Of a DNA stretch of 64,000 nucleotides, positions 17,317 to 24,311 are shown one piece after another. The stretch's first letter is position 1. Each line of letters begins with the position of its first letter. The translations under genes and the position numbers were made by a program. The notes below the pieces were generated by a model. The model did no database searches and had not been told where the DNA came from. It worked only from the letters and a program-made list of their open reading frames with translations. The stretch lies in assembly GCA_958295735.1 (NCBI GenBank), contig OY282369.1:1286161-1350160 (forward strand), read 5' to 3'. This DNA comes from an uncultured Candidatus Cenarchaeum sp. (GTDB taxonomy: Archaea; Thermoproteota; Nitrososphaeria; Nitrososphaerales; Nitrosopumilaceae).

Positions 17317-17649
17317 CTAGGAATAGTCGCGCCACGTGTGGCCGCAGCCGGTGCAGCGGTAGAACTGCGTGGTCGGCTCGTCGGCGCTCCTGGTCTGGAG
17401 CATCCACCACACCGCCTCGGCATGGCCGCACTTTTCGCAGTCGATCTTTATGGTGGGCAGCGACCCCTGCCCGCCCTCGTCCCCCTCCAGCACGTTGAAC
17501 TCGGGGGGCTCGCCGGACGGCGGCTCGGGCGGGGCCGCCCGGGACGGGGCGCCCCCCTCCGTGTGGCCGCACTTCGGGCAGGTGGACGCGGCCCGCTCCG
17601 CCCCCGCGCCCCGCCTGAGGCGCACGTCGCACTTTGGGCAGAACTTCAT
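17317..17649 (-). CDS. tfs: Transcription factor S (TFS, RNA polymerase cleavage factor)
   Basis: A 110-residue TFIIS-like factor that stimulates RNA cleavage in backtracked polymerase. The N-terminal zinc ribbon is MKFCPKCDVRL ... CPKCGH. The C-terminal ribbon is CEKCGHAEAVWWMLQTRSAD ... FYRCTGCGHTWRDY and carries the catalytic-loop context RSADE. The Pro/Glu-rich linker is somewhat long. ATG 17649 overlaps the rpoL stop as ATGA, so the two polymerase-related genes are coupled. Confidence 0.95.
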   Translation of the reverse strand: MKFCPKCDVRLRRGAGAERAASTCPKCGHTEGGAPSRAAPPEPPSGEPPEFNVLEGDEGGQGSLPTIKIDCEKCGHAEAVWWMLQTRSADEPTTQFYRCTGCGHTWRDYS

Positions 17650-17939
17650 CTGTCCGCCTGCTTGGGGTCCAGCAGATCCGTGAAGAGTTTCCGGAGCTTC
17701 CCCACCTCGGCGGCCGCCGCGGACGAGGCCCCCGCGATCCTCCCCACGGGATCGCCCGCCGACGAGCTGACCCGCATCCAGATCTCGTTGGTGAGCGGGT
17801 GCTTCACTATCACCCCCGCGAACTCGTTCTTCTTCTCCTTGATGAGCTCGTGCTGCACTATGTACAGCGTCCCGATGTCCGACTTTGTCACCGAGATGCT
17901 GACCTCGCTCTCGGTCGCAGTTAGCACCCGCGCCTCCAT
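17646..17939 (-). CDS. rpoL: DNA-directed RNA polymerase subunit L
   Basis: Rpb11-like assembly subunit. ATG 17939 (MEARVLTATESEVSISVTKS) gives 97 residues and has a TTTATATC box about 23-32 bp upstream. A longer start at 17975 would place that box inside the coding region and is rejected. The family core DIGTLYIVQHELIKEKKNEF, then VIVKHPLTNEIWMRV, is recognisable. It is the first gene of rpoL-tfs. Confidence 0.93.
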   Translation of the reverse strand: MEARVLTATESEVSISVTKSDIGTLYIVQHELIKEKKNEFAGVIVKHPLTNEIWMRVSSSAGDPVGRIAGASSAAAAEVGKLRKLFTDLLDPKQADR

Positions 17940-17961
17940 CCGGGCAAAAAGGCACTTATTG

Positions 17962-17971
17962 CAGATATAAA
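17962..17971. promoter_or_regulatory. Shared TATA-like element of rpoL and the divergent 17984 gene
   Basis: GATATAAAC on the plus strand reads GTTTATATC on the minus strand. On the minus strand the spacing to rpoL is ideal. The plus-strand gene starts only about 14-20 bp away, so either its start lies further inside or it uses another promoter. Confidence 0.5.
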
Positions 17972-17983
17972 CCATGTTGCGGA

Positions 17984-18538
17984 TTGTCGGGCGGCATCAT
18001 ACGGGACGTCGGGCTGGCCGCGGAGGGGGACGGCGGCTTCGGGGCGGGGGGGAGCGTGGCCCTGCGCGTCAGGTTCGCCGTGGAGGGCGGCGTGAGGGAC
18101 GCGTTCACCGAGGAGAACTGGACGCGCGCCTACGAAAAGTACGACAACACGTTCAAGCTAAAGTACGCCATAAAGGTGCGGGCGGGGGGCGGCGTGGCCG
18201 CCGGCCTGAAGAGGCGCCACCCCGGCGGCGGGATCGACTCGTACAGGAAGGCGTCCATATTCTGGACCAGGAACCCAAAGCTGGTGAACCCGATGAAGGA
18301 CAAGAGGGTGTGGGTGCAGGTGGCGAAGAACTTCAAGCCGACGATACGGCTCACCGAGGAGGGCACCAGGGCGGAGCTGTTCGACTTTGACGAGCGTGTC
18401 ACGTTCAGGGCATCCGATCTCGGGCCCGGCACCCACAGGGTCTCGGCGGAGGCCACGGCGTCGTGGCAAAAGCACGACTTTGTGGAGGCGGGAAGCGCCA
18501 AGGGCCACTCGGCAGAGGCGGAGCTGCGCGTGTACTAG
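17984..18538 (+). CDS. Conserved hypothetical protein (beta-rich, unknown function)
   Basis: A 184-residue protein starting at TTG 17984 (MSGGIIRDVGLAAEGDGGFG). I do not recognise the family. It has alternating beta-strand-like segments (VALRVRFAVEGGV, RVWVQVAKNFKPTIRLTEEG, ERVTFRASDLGPGTHRVSAE), an aromatic/basic middle (YEKYDNTFKLKYAIKVR) and no signal peptide or membrane segment. Its divergence from rpoL suggests a housekeeping role. The start is uncertain because of the short TATA spacing. Confidence 0.7.
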   Translation: MSGGIIRDVGLAAEGDGGFGAGGSVALRVRFAVEGGVRDAFTEENWTRAYEKYDNTFKLKYAIKVRAGGGVAAGLKRRHPGGGIDSYRKASIFWTRNPKLVNPMKDKRVWVQVAKNFKPTIRLTEEGTRAELFDFDERVTFRASDLGPGTHRVSAEATASWQKHDFVEAGSAKGHSAEAELRVY

Positions 18539-18608
18539 CGGCGCGCCCGGGGGAGCGGGGGCCGGGCCGCCGCGAAGCGATAATAAGGCGCGGGGCCGGC
18601 CGGCGCCC

Positions 18609-18761
18609 GTGGCAAAGTACGACGGGTTGCTCGGCCAGCCGGTGCTAGAGGTGGAGGAGCCGGACAAGGAGGGGGGCATAACCGTGATATTCAAGGACAA
18701 CAGGTTCCTGTTCATGAAGGCCGTCGGCGGCGGGATCGAGACCGTCTCGATACCGGAGTAG
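18609..18761 (+). CDS. Small conserved protein (50 aa), paralogue of the next gene
   Basis: GTG 18609 gives MAKYDGLLGQPVLEVEEPDK ... GGITVIFKDNRFLFMKAVGG ... and ends SIPE. A TAATAAGG box lies about 22-28 bp upstream. It aligns along its whole length with the protein encoded at 18763: KYD at the start, EPD.EGG, a V.F..N strand, MK...GGGIE, and a final E. A small beta-sheet domain is likely; function unknown. Confidence 0.75.
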   Translation: MAKYDGLLGQPVLEVEEPDKEGGITVIFKDNRFLFMKAVGGGIETVSIPE

Positions 18762-18762
18762 C

Positions 18763-18924
18763 GTGGCCGCGTTGGAAAAGTACGATCCCATAAGGATGCA
18801 GGACCTGGTAAGGGTCGAGGATCCGGACGGCGAGGGGGGCGTGACGCTCGTGTTCAGGAACGGCGCGGCCATGAAGGTAAAGGCGGCGCCCGGCGGCGGG
18901 ATAGAGTCGAGGATAACGGAATAG
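18763..18924 (+). CDS. Small conserved protein (53 aa), tandem paralogue
   Basis: The GTG at 18763 starts one base after the stop of the 50-residue paralogue. The sequence reads MAALEKYDPIRMQDLVRVED ... GGVTLVFRNGAAMKVKAAPG ... SRITE. The shared pattern with its neighbour shows a tandem duplication followed by divergence, and the one-base spacing implies co-translation. No known motif was recognised. Confidence 0.75.
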   Translation: MAALEKYDPIRMQDLVRVEDPDGEGGVTLVFRNGAAMKVKAAPGGGIESRITE

Positions 18925-18960
18925 CGGCGCGGCCGCGGAGGCAAGGGCGGCGGGGCGGGG

Positions 18961-19065
18961 CGCGAGCGCGGATCGGCGGAGTCGCTTCCGCGCCTTGGCG
19001 GACGCCCCCAACACCACCGAGGCCCGCGAGTCGCGAGCGCGGATCGGCGGAGTCGCTTCCGCGCC
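18961..19065. repeat. Spaced direct repeat, 34 bp twice with 37-bp spacer (71-bp step)
   Basis: Two identical 34-bp copies (core GATCGGCGGAGTCGCTTCCG) lie at 18961-18994 and 19032-19065. The 37 bp between them (18995-19031) are unrelated. The repeat contains a GCGGA...TCCGC inverted pair. One of six loci with a ~70-bp step. Confidence 0.9.
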
Positions 19066-19113
19066 CGCGGCCGGCAGGCGCGCGGCCCCGGCGGGCGGGC
19101 CGGGGACGGCGGC

Positions 19114-19605
19114 CTAGGCGGCGCGGCGCGCGTACTCCGCGACGGCCTCTTCCTGCTCCTCCGACTGGATGGAGCCGGGCCTCTCCGACCTCACGCGGGC
19201 CACGGCCTCGGCGGCGCCCATCCCCCCGCGCCGCGCCAGGTAGCAGGCCAGTATGGTCCCGGCGCGGCCCATGCCGGCCGCGCAGTGCACCATGACGGGC
19301 TCGCCGGCGCCGATCCGCTTCTCGATGAACCGCACGGCCTCCCCTATGCCGTCCTGTTCGGGGGCGGCCATGTCGGGAGTCGGCACGTGGAGGTACCCGA
19401 GGCCCCCGACCCATTCGGCGGGCAGCGGGCGCTCGGTCATCGTGACCACCGCGGCGACGCCCTGCCCCACGGCCCACTCCAGCTCGGCGCGCGTCATGGG
19501 CCGGCCCGAGCCCGCCAGCTTTCCCGGCACGATCCACGAAAAGTTGGTCGGGCGGCCCGTGACCGACCCGTGCACCCTGCGCCAGAGGTTGCCGGGGGCG
19601 CTCAC
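19114..19605 (-). CDS. Dual-specificity/tyrosine phosphatase-like protein
   Basis: A 163-residue Cys-dependent phosphatase. The catalytic loop HCAAGMGRAGTILACYLAR fits HCxxGxxR, and an upstream general-acid Asp may be in PTPDMAAPEQD. Family features FSWIVPGKLAGSGRP and a substrate-binding AAVVTMTERPLP resemble archaeal DUSP-like enzymes. The GTG at 19605 is chosen (MSAPGNLWRRVHG). The substrate is unknown. Confidence 0.85.
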   Translation of the reverse strand: MSAPGNLWRRVHGSVTGRPTNFSWIVPGKLAGSGRPMTRAELEWAVGQGVAAVVTMTERPLPAEWVGGLGYLHVPTPDMAAPEQDGIGEAVRFIEKRIGAGEPVMVHCAAGMGRAGTILACYLARRGGMGAAEAVARVRSERPGSIQSEEQEEAVAEYARRAA

Positions 19606-19675
19606 GCGCAACCCGCGGCAGGGAGGCGTTTTAGCGTTGCGATCCACCTTTATGTGCGGCGGGGCGCGCGGGGGC

Positions 19676-20746
19676 GTGGCGCCGGGAAGGGAGGCGGTCC
19701 TGTACGAGCGGATCGCCGGGGGGGACCGCGTGAGATGCACGGCGTGCGCCAGGTACTGCGAGCTCGGGCCGGGGCAGGCCGGGCTGTGCGGGGTCCGCGG
19801 CAACGAGGGCGGCAGGCTGGACCTCTACGTGTACGGCAGGGTGGTCGCGGGCTGCGTCGATCCCGTGGAAAAGAAGCCCGTGGTGCACTACAGGCCCGGC
19901 ACCCGCGTCTATTCCATCGCCACCACGGGATGCAACTGGCTGTGCAGGTACTGCCAGAACCACGACGTGAGCCAGAGGCGGAGGGTGGAGGGGGCGGAGA
20001 TGTCGCCCGCGGACGTGGCCCGCGCCGCCGCGGAGGCGGGCGCCGACGGGATCGCCTACACGTACAACGAGCCGTCCATATTCATCGAGTTCGCCAGGGA
20101 CTGCGGGCTGGAGGCCAGGAAGAGGGGGCTGTACAACGCGTTCGTCTCCAACGGGTACGACACGCCCCAGTCGGTGGACATGATGGGCCAGTTCCTGGAC
20201 TGCCTCACGGTGGACTTCAAGGGGAGCGCGGAGCCGGGGTTCACCAGGCGCTACGTCGGGGTGCCCGACCCGGAGCCCATATTCGAGACGCTCAGGGGCG
20301 TGAGGGACAGGACCCGCGCGCACGTGGAGATAACCGACCTCATAGTCCCGGGGGTGGGCGACAGCGAGGAGTACGCCAGGAGGCTGTGCGCGTTCGTGCG
20401 CGACGAGCTGGGCCCCGACACCCCGATCCACTTCCTGAGGTTCCACCCGGACTACAAGATGTCCGGGTTCCCCCCCACCCCCGTCCGGACGCTGGAGAGG
20501 CACCACGCGATCGCCGCGGAGGAGGGGCTGAGGTACGCGTACGTGGGGAACGTGCCGGGCCACCCGCTGGAGCACACCTACTGCCCGGGGTGCGGGGCCG
20601 TGGCGATACGCAGGTTCGGGTTCGGCATAGAATGGTGGGGCCTGGACGGCGCGAACCGGTGCGCGGCCTGCGGCCACCCCGTGCCGGTCGTGGGCGCCCC
20701 GCCGCCGGGATACAGGGCGGGCGGAAGGCTCAGGCTGCTGCCCTAG
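19676..20746 (+). CDS. AmmeMemoRadiSam-system radical SAM enzyme
   Basis: A 356-residue radical SAM protein. The cluster motif is C86-x3-C90-x2-C93 in TTGCNWLCRYCQNH. It is preceded by an N-terminal Cys region (CTACARYC ... LCGVRGNEGG) and followed by AYTYNEPSIFIEFARDCG and HVEITDLIVPG, all typical of the COG1180-like protein of the MEMO1/AMMECR1/radical-SAM triad. A C-terminal zinc ribbon is visible (YCPGCGAV ... CAACGHP). The GTG at 19676 fits a CTTTATGT box at 19648-19655. The reaction is not established for this family. Confidence 0.87.
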   Translation: MAPGREAVLYERIAGGDRVRCTACARYCELGPGQAGLCGVRGNEGGRLDLYVYGRVVAGCVDPVEKKPVVHYRPGTRVYSIATTGCNWLCRYCQNHDVSQRRRVEGAEMSPADVARAAAEAGADGIAYTYNEPSIFIEFARDCGLEARKRGLYNAFVSNGYDTPQSVDMMGQFLDCLTVDFKGSAEPGFTRRYVGVPDPEPIFETLRGVRDRTRAHVEITDLIVPGVGDSEEYARRLCAFVRDELGPDTPIHFLRFHPDYKMSGFPPTPVRTLERHHAIAAEEGLRYAYVGNVPGHPLEHTYCPGCGAVAIRRFGFGIEWWGLDGANRCAACGHPVPVVGAPPPGYRAGGRLRLLP

Positions 20747-21396
20747 AGCGCGACGGCCCGCGCGGGCGAGCCGGTGGCCCCCTTCAGCTTTAGCGGCATC
20801 ACGGCCAGCCGGAACCGGCGCCCCCCTATCCGGGACAGGCCGGCCAGGTTCTCCACCGCGGGTATGCCGGCGCCCAGCAGCGCGCGGTGCGCGGCGAACC
20901 GCCGCGAGTTTCCCGGATCCACGCTCGGCGAGTCGATGCCCACCAGCCCGGCCCCGCGCGAGGCCAGGCGCCGGGCCGCGCCGGCCGTCAGGCCGGGGCA
21001 CTCCCCAAAGTACGACGCGCGCCCCGTGTCGTCGGACCAGCCGGTGCGGAATACCACGGCGGAGCCGCGCGGTATCCTGCCCGCGCCCCCCGGCCCGGAC
21101 TCGAACCGATCCACGTCCCGCGCGGTGATGGGGCGCCGGGCCGACCGCCCCGGCGCGTCGACGAGCAGCGCGTCGGAGACCAGCCGCGACACGGGGATGC
21201 GGTCGACCGTGGCGCCCCCCCTCACGAAGTGGCTAGGCGCGTCCACGTGCGTCCCCGTGTGCGAGCTCATCAGCAGCAGTTCCAGGTCGTACCCCGCATC
21301 GTCCATCCGCTCCCACCGGATGAAGTGCGGCGGCGGCGAGCCGGGGAACGAGGGGAGCGATGCGGAGACCGCGAGGGTGAGGTCGACGGGCCGCAC
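20743..21396 (-). CDS. Cyclase family protein (kynurenine formamidase-like)
   Basis: A 217-residue metal-dependent hydrolase-like protein with the cyclase signature SSHTGTHVDAPSHF (HxGTHxDxPxH, residues ~44-57) and PRGSAVVFRTGWSDD, GIDSPSVDPG. Members hydrolyse N-formylkynurenine, isatin or carbamoyl-like substrates; the substrate here is unknown. The GTG at 21396 has a CGATAAAAGG box about 22-30 bp upstream. Its stop overlaps the radical SAM stop in a shared CTAG. Confidence 0.85.
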   Translation of the reverse strand: MRPVDLTLAVSASLPSFPGSPPPHFIRWERMDDAGYDLELLLMSSHTGTHVDAPSHFVRGGATVDRIPVSRLVSDALLVDAPGRSARRPITARDVDRFESGPGGAGRIPRGSAVVFRTGWSDDTGRASYFGECPGLTAGAARRLASRGAGLVGIDSPSVDPGNSRRFAAHRALLGAGIPAVENLAGLSRIGGRRFRLAVMPLKLKGATGSPARAVAL

Positions 21397-21547
21397 GCGG
21401 CCGGGCGGGGGCCGCCGCCTTTTATCGGTTGGGCGGGGGCCGCCGCGCGGGCTCGCCCGCCGCGATCCGGGCTCGGGCCCGCGCCGGCCGCCGCGCGGCG
21501 CGCGGCCGCGGCGCGATCATTAAATAGCCGCCCCCCGGGCCGGGCGC

Positions 21548-21859
21548 GTGGCAACCGCGTTCGTCCTGATCAACTCGGACCTGGGATCCGACGAGGCGAT
21601 CATAGCCGGCATCAGGGGGACGCTCGACGAGGCGAGCGGCGTGAAGTACGAGGTGCAGGGGGTGTACGGGGTGTACGACATCGTGCTGAAGCTGGAGGCC
21701 GAGGATCCGGCCGTCCTGCGCTCGGTGATCACCGGCGGGATCAGGCGGATCCCAAAGGTGCAGTCCACCCTGACCATGATGATGATAGAGGAGCAGGAGG
21801 GGCCTACAGCTCCCGCCGCACCTCCTCCGCCGCCCTCTCCACCTGCGACTCCGTGTTGA
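21548..21859 (+). CDS. Stand-alone Lrp/AsnC ligand-binding (RAM) domain protein
   Basis: A 103-residue protein. Residues 1-82 form a RAM/ACT-like domain (TAFVLINSDLGSDEAIIAGI, VQGVYGVYDIVLKLEAED, GIRRIPKVQSTLTMMMIE) with no HTH. The tail is a Pro-rich run (TAPAAPPPPPSPPATPC) that is antisense to the end of the aminotransferase gene, so it may be a by-product of overlap. The GTG at 21548 has an ATTAAATAG box about 21-29 bp upstream. Such proteins can act as co-regulators of full-length Lrp proteins. Confidence 0.85.
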   Translation: MATAFVLINSDLGSDEAIIAGIRGTLDEASGVKYEVQGVYGVYDIVLKLEAEDPAVLRSVITGGIRRIPKVQSTLTMMMIEEQEGPTAPAAPPPPPSPPATPC

Positions 21860-22991
21860 AATAGTGCGGCGACGCCCTGACCATCCTGGCCTCGCCCATC
21901 TCCCGCACGGCCATCACCACGCCGCGCGCCTCGAGCCGGGCCGCCAGCTCCCGCGGGTCGCGGCCCCGCACGCTGAACGGCACTATGCTGGTCCGCATGC
22001 CCTCGTCGTCCGGCCCGTGCACGGTTACTCCCGGCATGGCCGACAGATCTTCCCTGAGCTGCGCCGCCAGGCCCATGGCCCTGTCCCTGGCCGCATCCAG
22101 GCCGTACCGGAGCAGGCGGCGGATCGCGGCGGCGAGCCCCGCCATCCCGGCGTAGTTCCGGAACCCGGCCTCGAACCTCTCGGGGGGATCCCTGTGCCGC
22201 ACGCGGTTCCACGCGTCCAGCGTGGCCGACTCGCCGCCGACGGCCCGCGGCTCGAGCAGCCCGGCCGAGCCCTTCCGGCAGTAGAGCAGCCCCGTGCCCA
22301 TCGGGCCGCAGAGCCACTTGGAGCCGTTGAAGGCCATGAAGTCGCACCGCAGCGCCGAGACGTCGAGCCGGCCCGTGCAGCCGACGGTCTGCGCCGCGTC
22401 CAGAAAGTACGGGATCCCCCTGCGCTCCAGCGCCTCGCCGGCCTCCTCGGCCGGCAGTATGGCCCCCGTGTTGTACAGCGCGTGGCTCAGCGCGGCCAGC
22501 CGCACGCCGCCGCCGTCCAGCATCCGCTCCAGCTGCCGCATGTCGAAGAGCCCGTCCGCGTCTATGTCCAGGCTGCGCACGCGCGCCCTGCCCGCCAGCC
22601 GCATCCACGGATAGTAGTTCGCGTGGTGCTCGTGCCCCATCCCGCGCACCACCACGCTCGATCCCCGGGGAATGCGGATTCCCCCGGCCACGGCGTTCAC
22701 GCCGTCGGTGGTCGACTGGTTGAGCGAGATCTCCTCCGGGCTGCACCGTATTATCCCGGCAACCAGCCGCCGGACGTCCCGCAGCGTCCCGGAGACGAGC
22801 CGGCCGGCCTCCGCCGAGTCGGGCCCCGCGCGGCCGTACTCGGCGAGGAATCCCGAGACGGCCTCGACGGCCTCCGACGGCATGGGGGACGCCGATGCGT
22901 TGTTCAGGTAGATGGGGCCGCCCTCGGGGAACCCGCCGGCGGGCGGGCCGCGCGCCCCCGACCCAGCAGCTGCGCCCCCGTCCCCGCTCAT
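21804..22991 (-). CDS. Class V aminotransferase / cysteine desulfurase-like PLP enzyme
   Basis: A 395-residue fold-type I PLP enzyme. Key blocks: YLNNASASPMPSEAVEAV, SLNQSTTDGVNAVAGGI, GHEHHANYYPW, FLDAAQTVGC, and the PLP Lys in FNGSKWLCGPMGTGLLY. Near the desulfurase catalytic-Cys position the reading is ambiguous, so it may be a desulfurase or an isopenicillin-N-epimerase-like enzyme. The first ~25 residues are Gly/Ala-rich. A TATA-like GTATTTAAC lies only about 5-12 bp upstream of ATG 22991, so the true start may lie further inside. Confidence 0.85.
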   Translation of the reverse strand: MSGDGGAAAGSGARGPPAGGFPEGGPIYLNNASASPMPSEAVEAVSGFLAEYGRAGPDSAEAGRLVSGTLRDVRRLVAGIIRCSPEEISLNQSTTDGVNAVAGGIRIPRGSSVVVRGMGHEHHANYYPWMRLAGRARVRSLDIDADGLFDMRQLERMLDGGGVRLAALSHALYNTGAILPAEEAGEALERRGIPYFLDAAQTVGCTGRLDVSALRCDFMAFNGSKWLCGPMGTGLLYCRKGSAGLLEPRAVGGESATLDAWNRVRHRDPPERFEAGFRNYAGMAGLAAAIRRLLRYGLDAARDRAMGLAAQLREDLSAMPGVTVHGPDDEGMRTSIVPFSVRGRDPRELAARLEARGVVMAVREMGEARMVRASPHYFNTESQVERAAEEVRREL

Positions 22992-23022
22992 CGTTAAATA
23001 CCCGGCGGGCGGGCCGCGGCCG

Positions 23023-23685
23023 TTGCCGGATAAAAACGGTGGGCGGGCCGGCGCGTTCGAGGACGACGTGGCCCCGCTGCTGCGCGGCGGCCTCGTCTAC
23101 GTGCTGTGCGAGGAGGCCATCCTAAAGGCGGCGTTCCTGGCCAGGGCGGTGCGGTGCGCCGCCGCCCCCGTCACCTACATAGACACGGACCTGATGTACA
23201 GCGGCCTCCTCTCCTCGGGGATACTTTGCGGGGCCGGCCCCGCGCCGGACGTGCGCAGGCCGGAGGGGGAGGAGGGGATCCGCGCGGCGCTCGCGGCTGC
23301 CCTGCGCGCGGCCTCGGGGGCGGGGAGGGCCTCCGTGGTGGTCGTCGACTCGCTCAACGGCCTGTACGGCATGTGCGGCGACGGCGACGGGGAGAGGCTC
23401 GCCACCGCGCGCCTCATGCTGCTGGCGCTGGCCGCGGGCGGGAGCGGATCCACTGTGATACTGGCGGGCGTCGCCACGCCCAGGGAGGACGGCTGCGGCC
23501 CGGGGCGCTGGGCGCTGGCGCCGGCGGGGCGCCGCATAGCCGCGGCCCGCCCCTCCACGCGCATGCGGCTGAGGCGGGCCGGCGGGGGCGGGGCGGGGGC
23601 GGAGGTAGACCTGCTCGGGGAGGGGGACGCGGCGGTCCGCACCATAGCGATCCCCGGCCTGGCGCCGGCGGCGCCGGCGCCCTGA
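23023..23685 (+). CDS. RecA/KaiC-fold-like protein lacking a clear Walker A
   Basis: TTG 23023 (MPDKNGGRAGAFEDDVAPLL) is chosen because a GTTAAATAC box lies 21-31 bp upstream. The 220 residues resemble the RecA/KaiC fold: GLVYVLCEEAILKAAFLARA, VTYIDTDLMYSGLL, and a Walker B-like strand ASVVVVDSLNGLYGMC. No GxxxxGK[ST] P-loop is visible. It may be a degenerate archaeal RadB/KaiC-type paralogue. The last codons lie inside a 36-bp repeat that recurs just downstream. Confidence 0.6.
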   Translation: MPDKNGGRAGAFEDDVAPLLRGGLVYVLCEEAILKAAFLARAVRCAAAPVTYIDTDLMYSGLLSSGILCGAGPAPDVRRPEGEEGIRAALAAALRAASGAGRASVVVVDSLNGLYGMCGDGDGERLATARLMLLALAAGGSGSTVILAGVATPREDGCGPGRWALAPAGRRIAAARPSTRMRLRRAGGGGAGAEVDLLGEGDAAVRTIAIPGLAPAAPAP

Positions 23686-23757
23686 CGAGAGGCAGTACGT
23701 CATGACCAAGGGCTTCTGGGACCCCGGCCTGGCGCCGGCGGCGCCGGCGCCCTGACG
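23652..23757. repeat. Spaced direct repeat, 36 bp twice with 34-bp spacer (70-bp step)
   Basis: Two identical 36-bp copies (starting CCCCGGCCTGGCGCCGGCGG) lie at 23652-23687 and 23722-23757. The first overlaps the 3' end and stop of the RecA-like gene; the second is non-coding. The 34-bp spacer (23688-23721) is far less GC-rich than its surroundings (AGGCAGTACGTCATGACC), as if it came from elsewhere. Confidence 0.9.
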
Positions 23758-23763
23758 GCTGCC

Positions 23764-23798
23764 AACGGCGTTATAATTACGCCAAACGGCGTTATAAT
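23764..23798 (+). promoter_or_regulatory. Paired 14-bp direct repeats, possible operator upstream of ferredoxin
   Basis: AACGGCGTTATAAT occurs at 23764-23777 and 23785-23798, exactly 21 bp (two helical turns) apart. The overlapping GGCGTTATAATTACGCC is itself near-palindromic. The pair lies about 20-50 bp upstream of the ferredoxin TATA box (TTATATTA, 23817-23824), a natural position for an activator or alternative basal factor. Confidence 0.6.
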
Positions 23799-23850
23799 CG
23801 GCCGATTTTGGGCAAGTTATATTAAGATCCGTTTACCCCAACGCACTGCA

Positions 23851-24150
23851 ATGCCAGTAGCGATCCTGCCGGACATCAGCGAGCAGATGTGCATAGGCTG
23901 CGCCTTGTGCGTGGAAATATGCACGTCGCTGGGACCTGACGTCCTCAGAGTAAAGCCCGTCGAGGGCTGGAAGAGGGGTAAGGCGTTCGTCTTTTACCCT
24001 GAGAGATGCATCTCCGACGGCGCATGCATAGGCGTGTGCCCGACGAAGGCCATCTTCTGGATGAGGCCGATGGACTTCACAGTAGGTCAGCCGGTCCCCC
24101 TCTACAAGAACTCGGTCTTCGTGAAGGGCTGGACTGAGCTAGTCGACTAG
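23851..24150 (+). CDS. Ferredoxin, 4Fe-4S dicluster type
   Basis: A 99-residue ferredoxin. The first cluster motif is CIGCALCVEICTS; the second Cys set is CISDGACIGVCPT. Electron carrier for cytoplasmic redox reactions. The N-terminal MPVAILPDISEQM and the Trp-containing C-terminus (VKGWTELVD) are clear. Codon use is visibly less GC-rich than in neighbours, typical of a highly expressed, conserved gene. ATG 23851 lies 27-34 bp after the TATA box. Confidence 0.92.
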   Translation: MPVAILPDISEQMCIGCALCVEICTSLGPDVLRVKPVEGWKRGKAFVFYPERCISDGACIGVCPTKAIFWMRPMDFTVGQPVPLYKNSVFVKGWTELVD

Positions 24151-24179
24151 CCGGCCCTCATTATTTTATTTCAGCGGCC

Positions 24180-24278
24180 CCGGGATCCTGCGCGGCCCCG
24201 GCCCGCGGTTGCGCCGCGGGGGCTGCCCGGTCTCGAACGTCCCCCTCAAGCCGGGATCCTGCGCGGCCCCGGCCCGCG
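24180..24278. repeat. Spaced direct repeat, 28 bp twice with 43-bp spacer (71-bp step)
   Basis: Identical 28-bp copies (starting CCGGGATCCTGCGCGGCCCC) lie at 24180-24207 and 24251-24278, downstream of the ferredoxin and of the convergent DnaJ-like gene. The 43 bp between them are unrelated to the repeat. Confidence 0.9.
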
Positions 24279-24311
24279 CCTCCGCGGATCCGCGCGGGGC
24301 GGGGCCGCCGC

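Noticed and set aside
17940-17975. Longer N-terminus for RpoL starting at ATG 17975
   Set aside because: It would place the TATA box inside the coding region and add a segment absent from the RpoL family. ATG 17939 fits promoter spacing.
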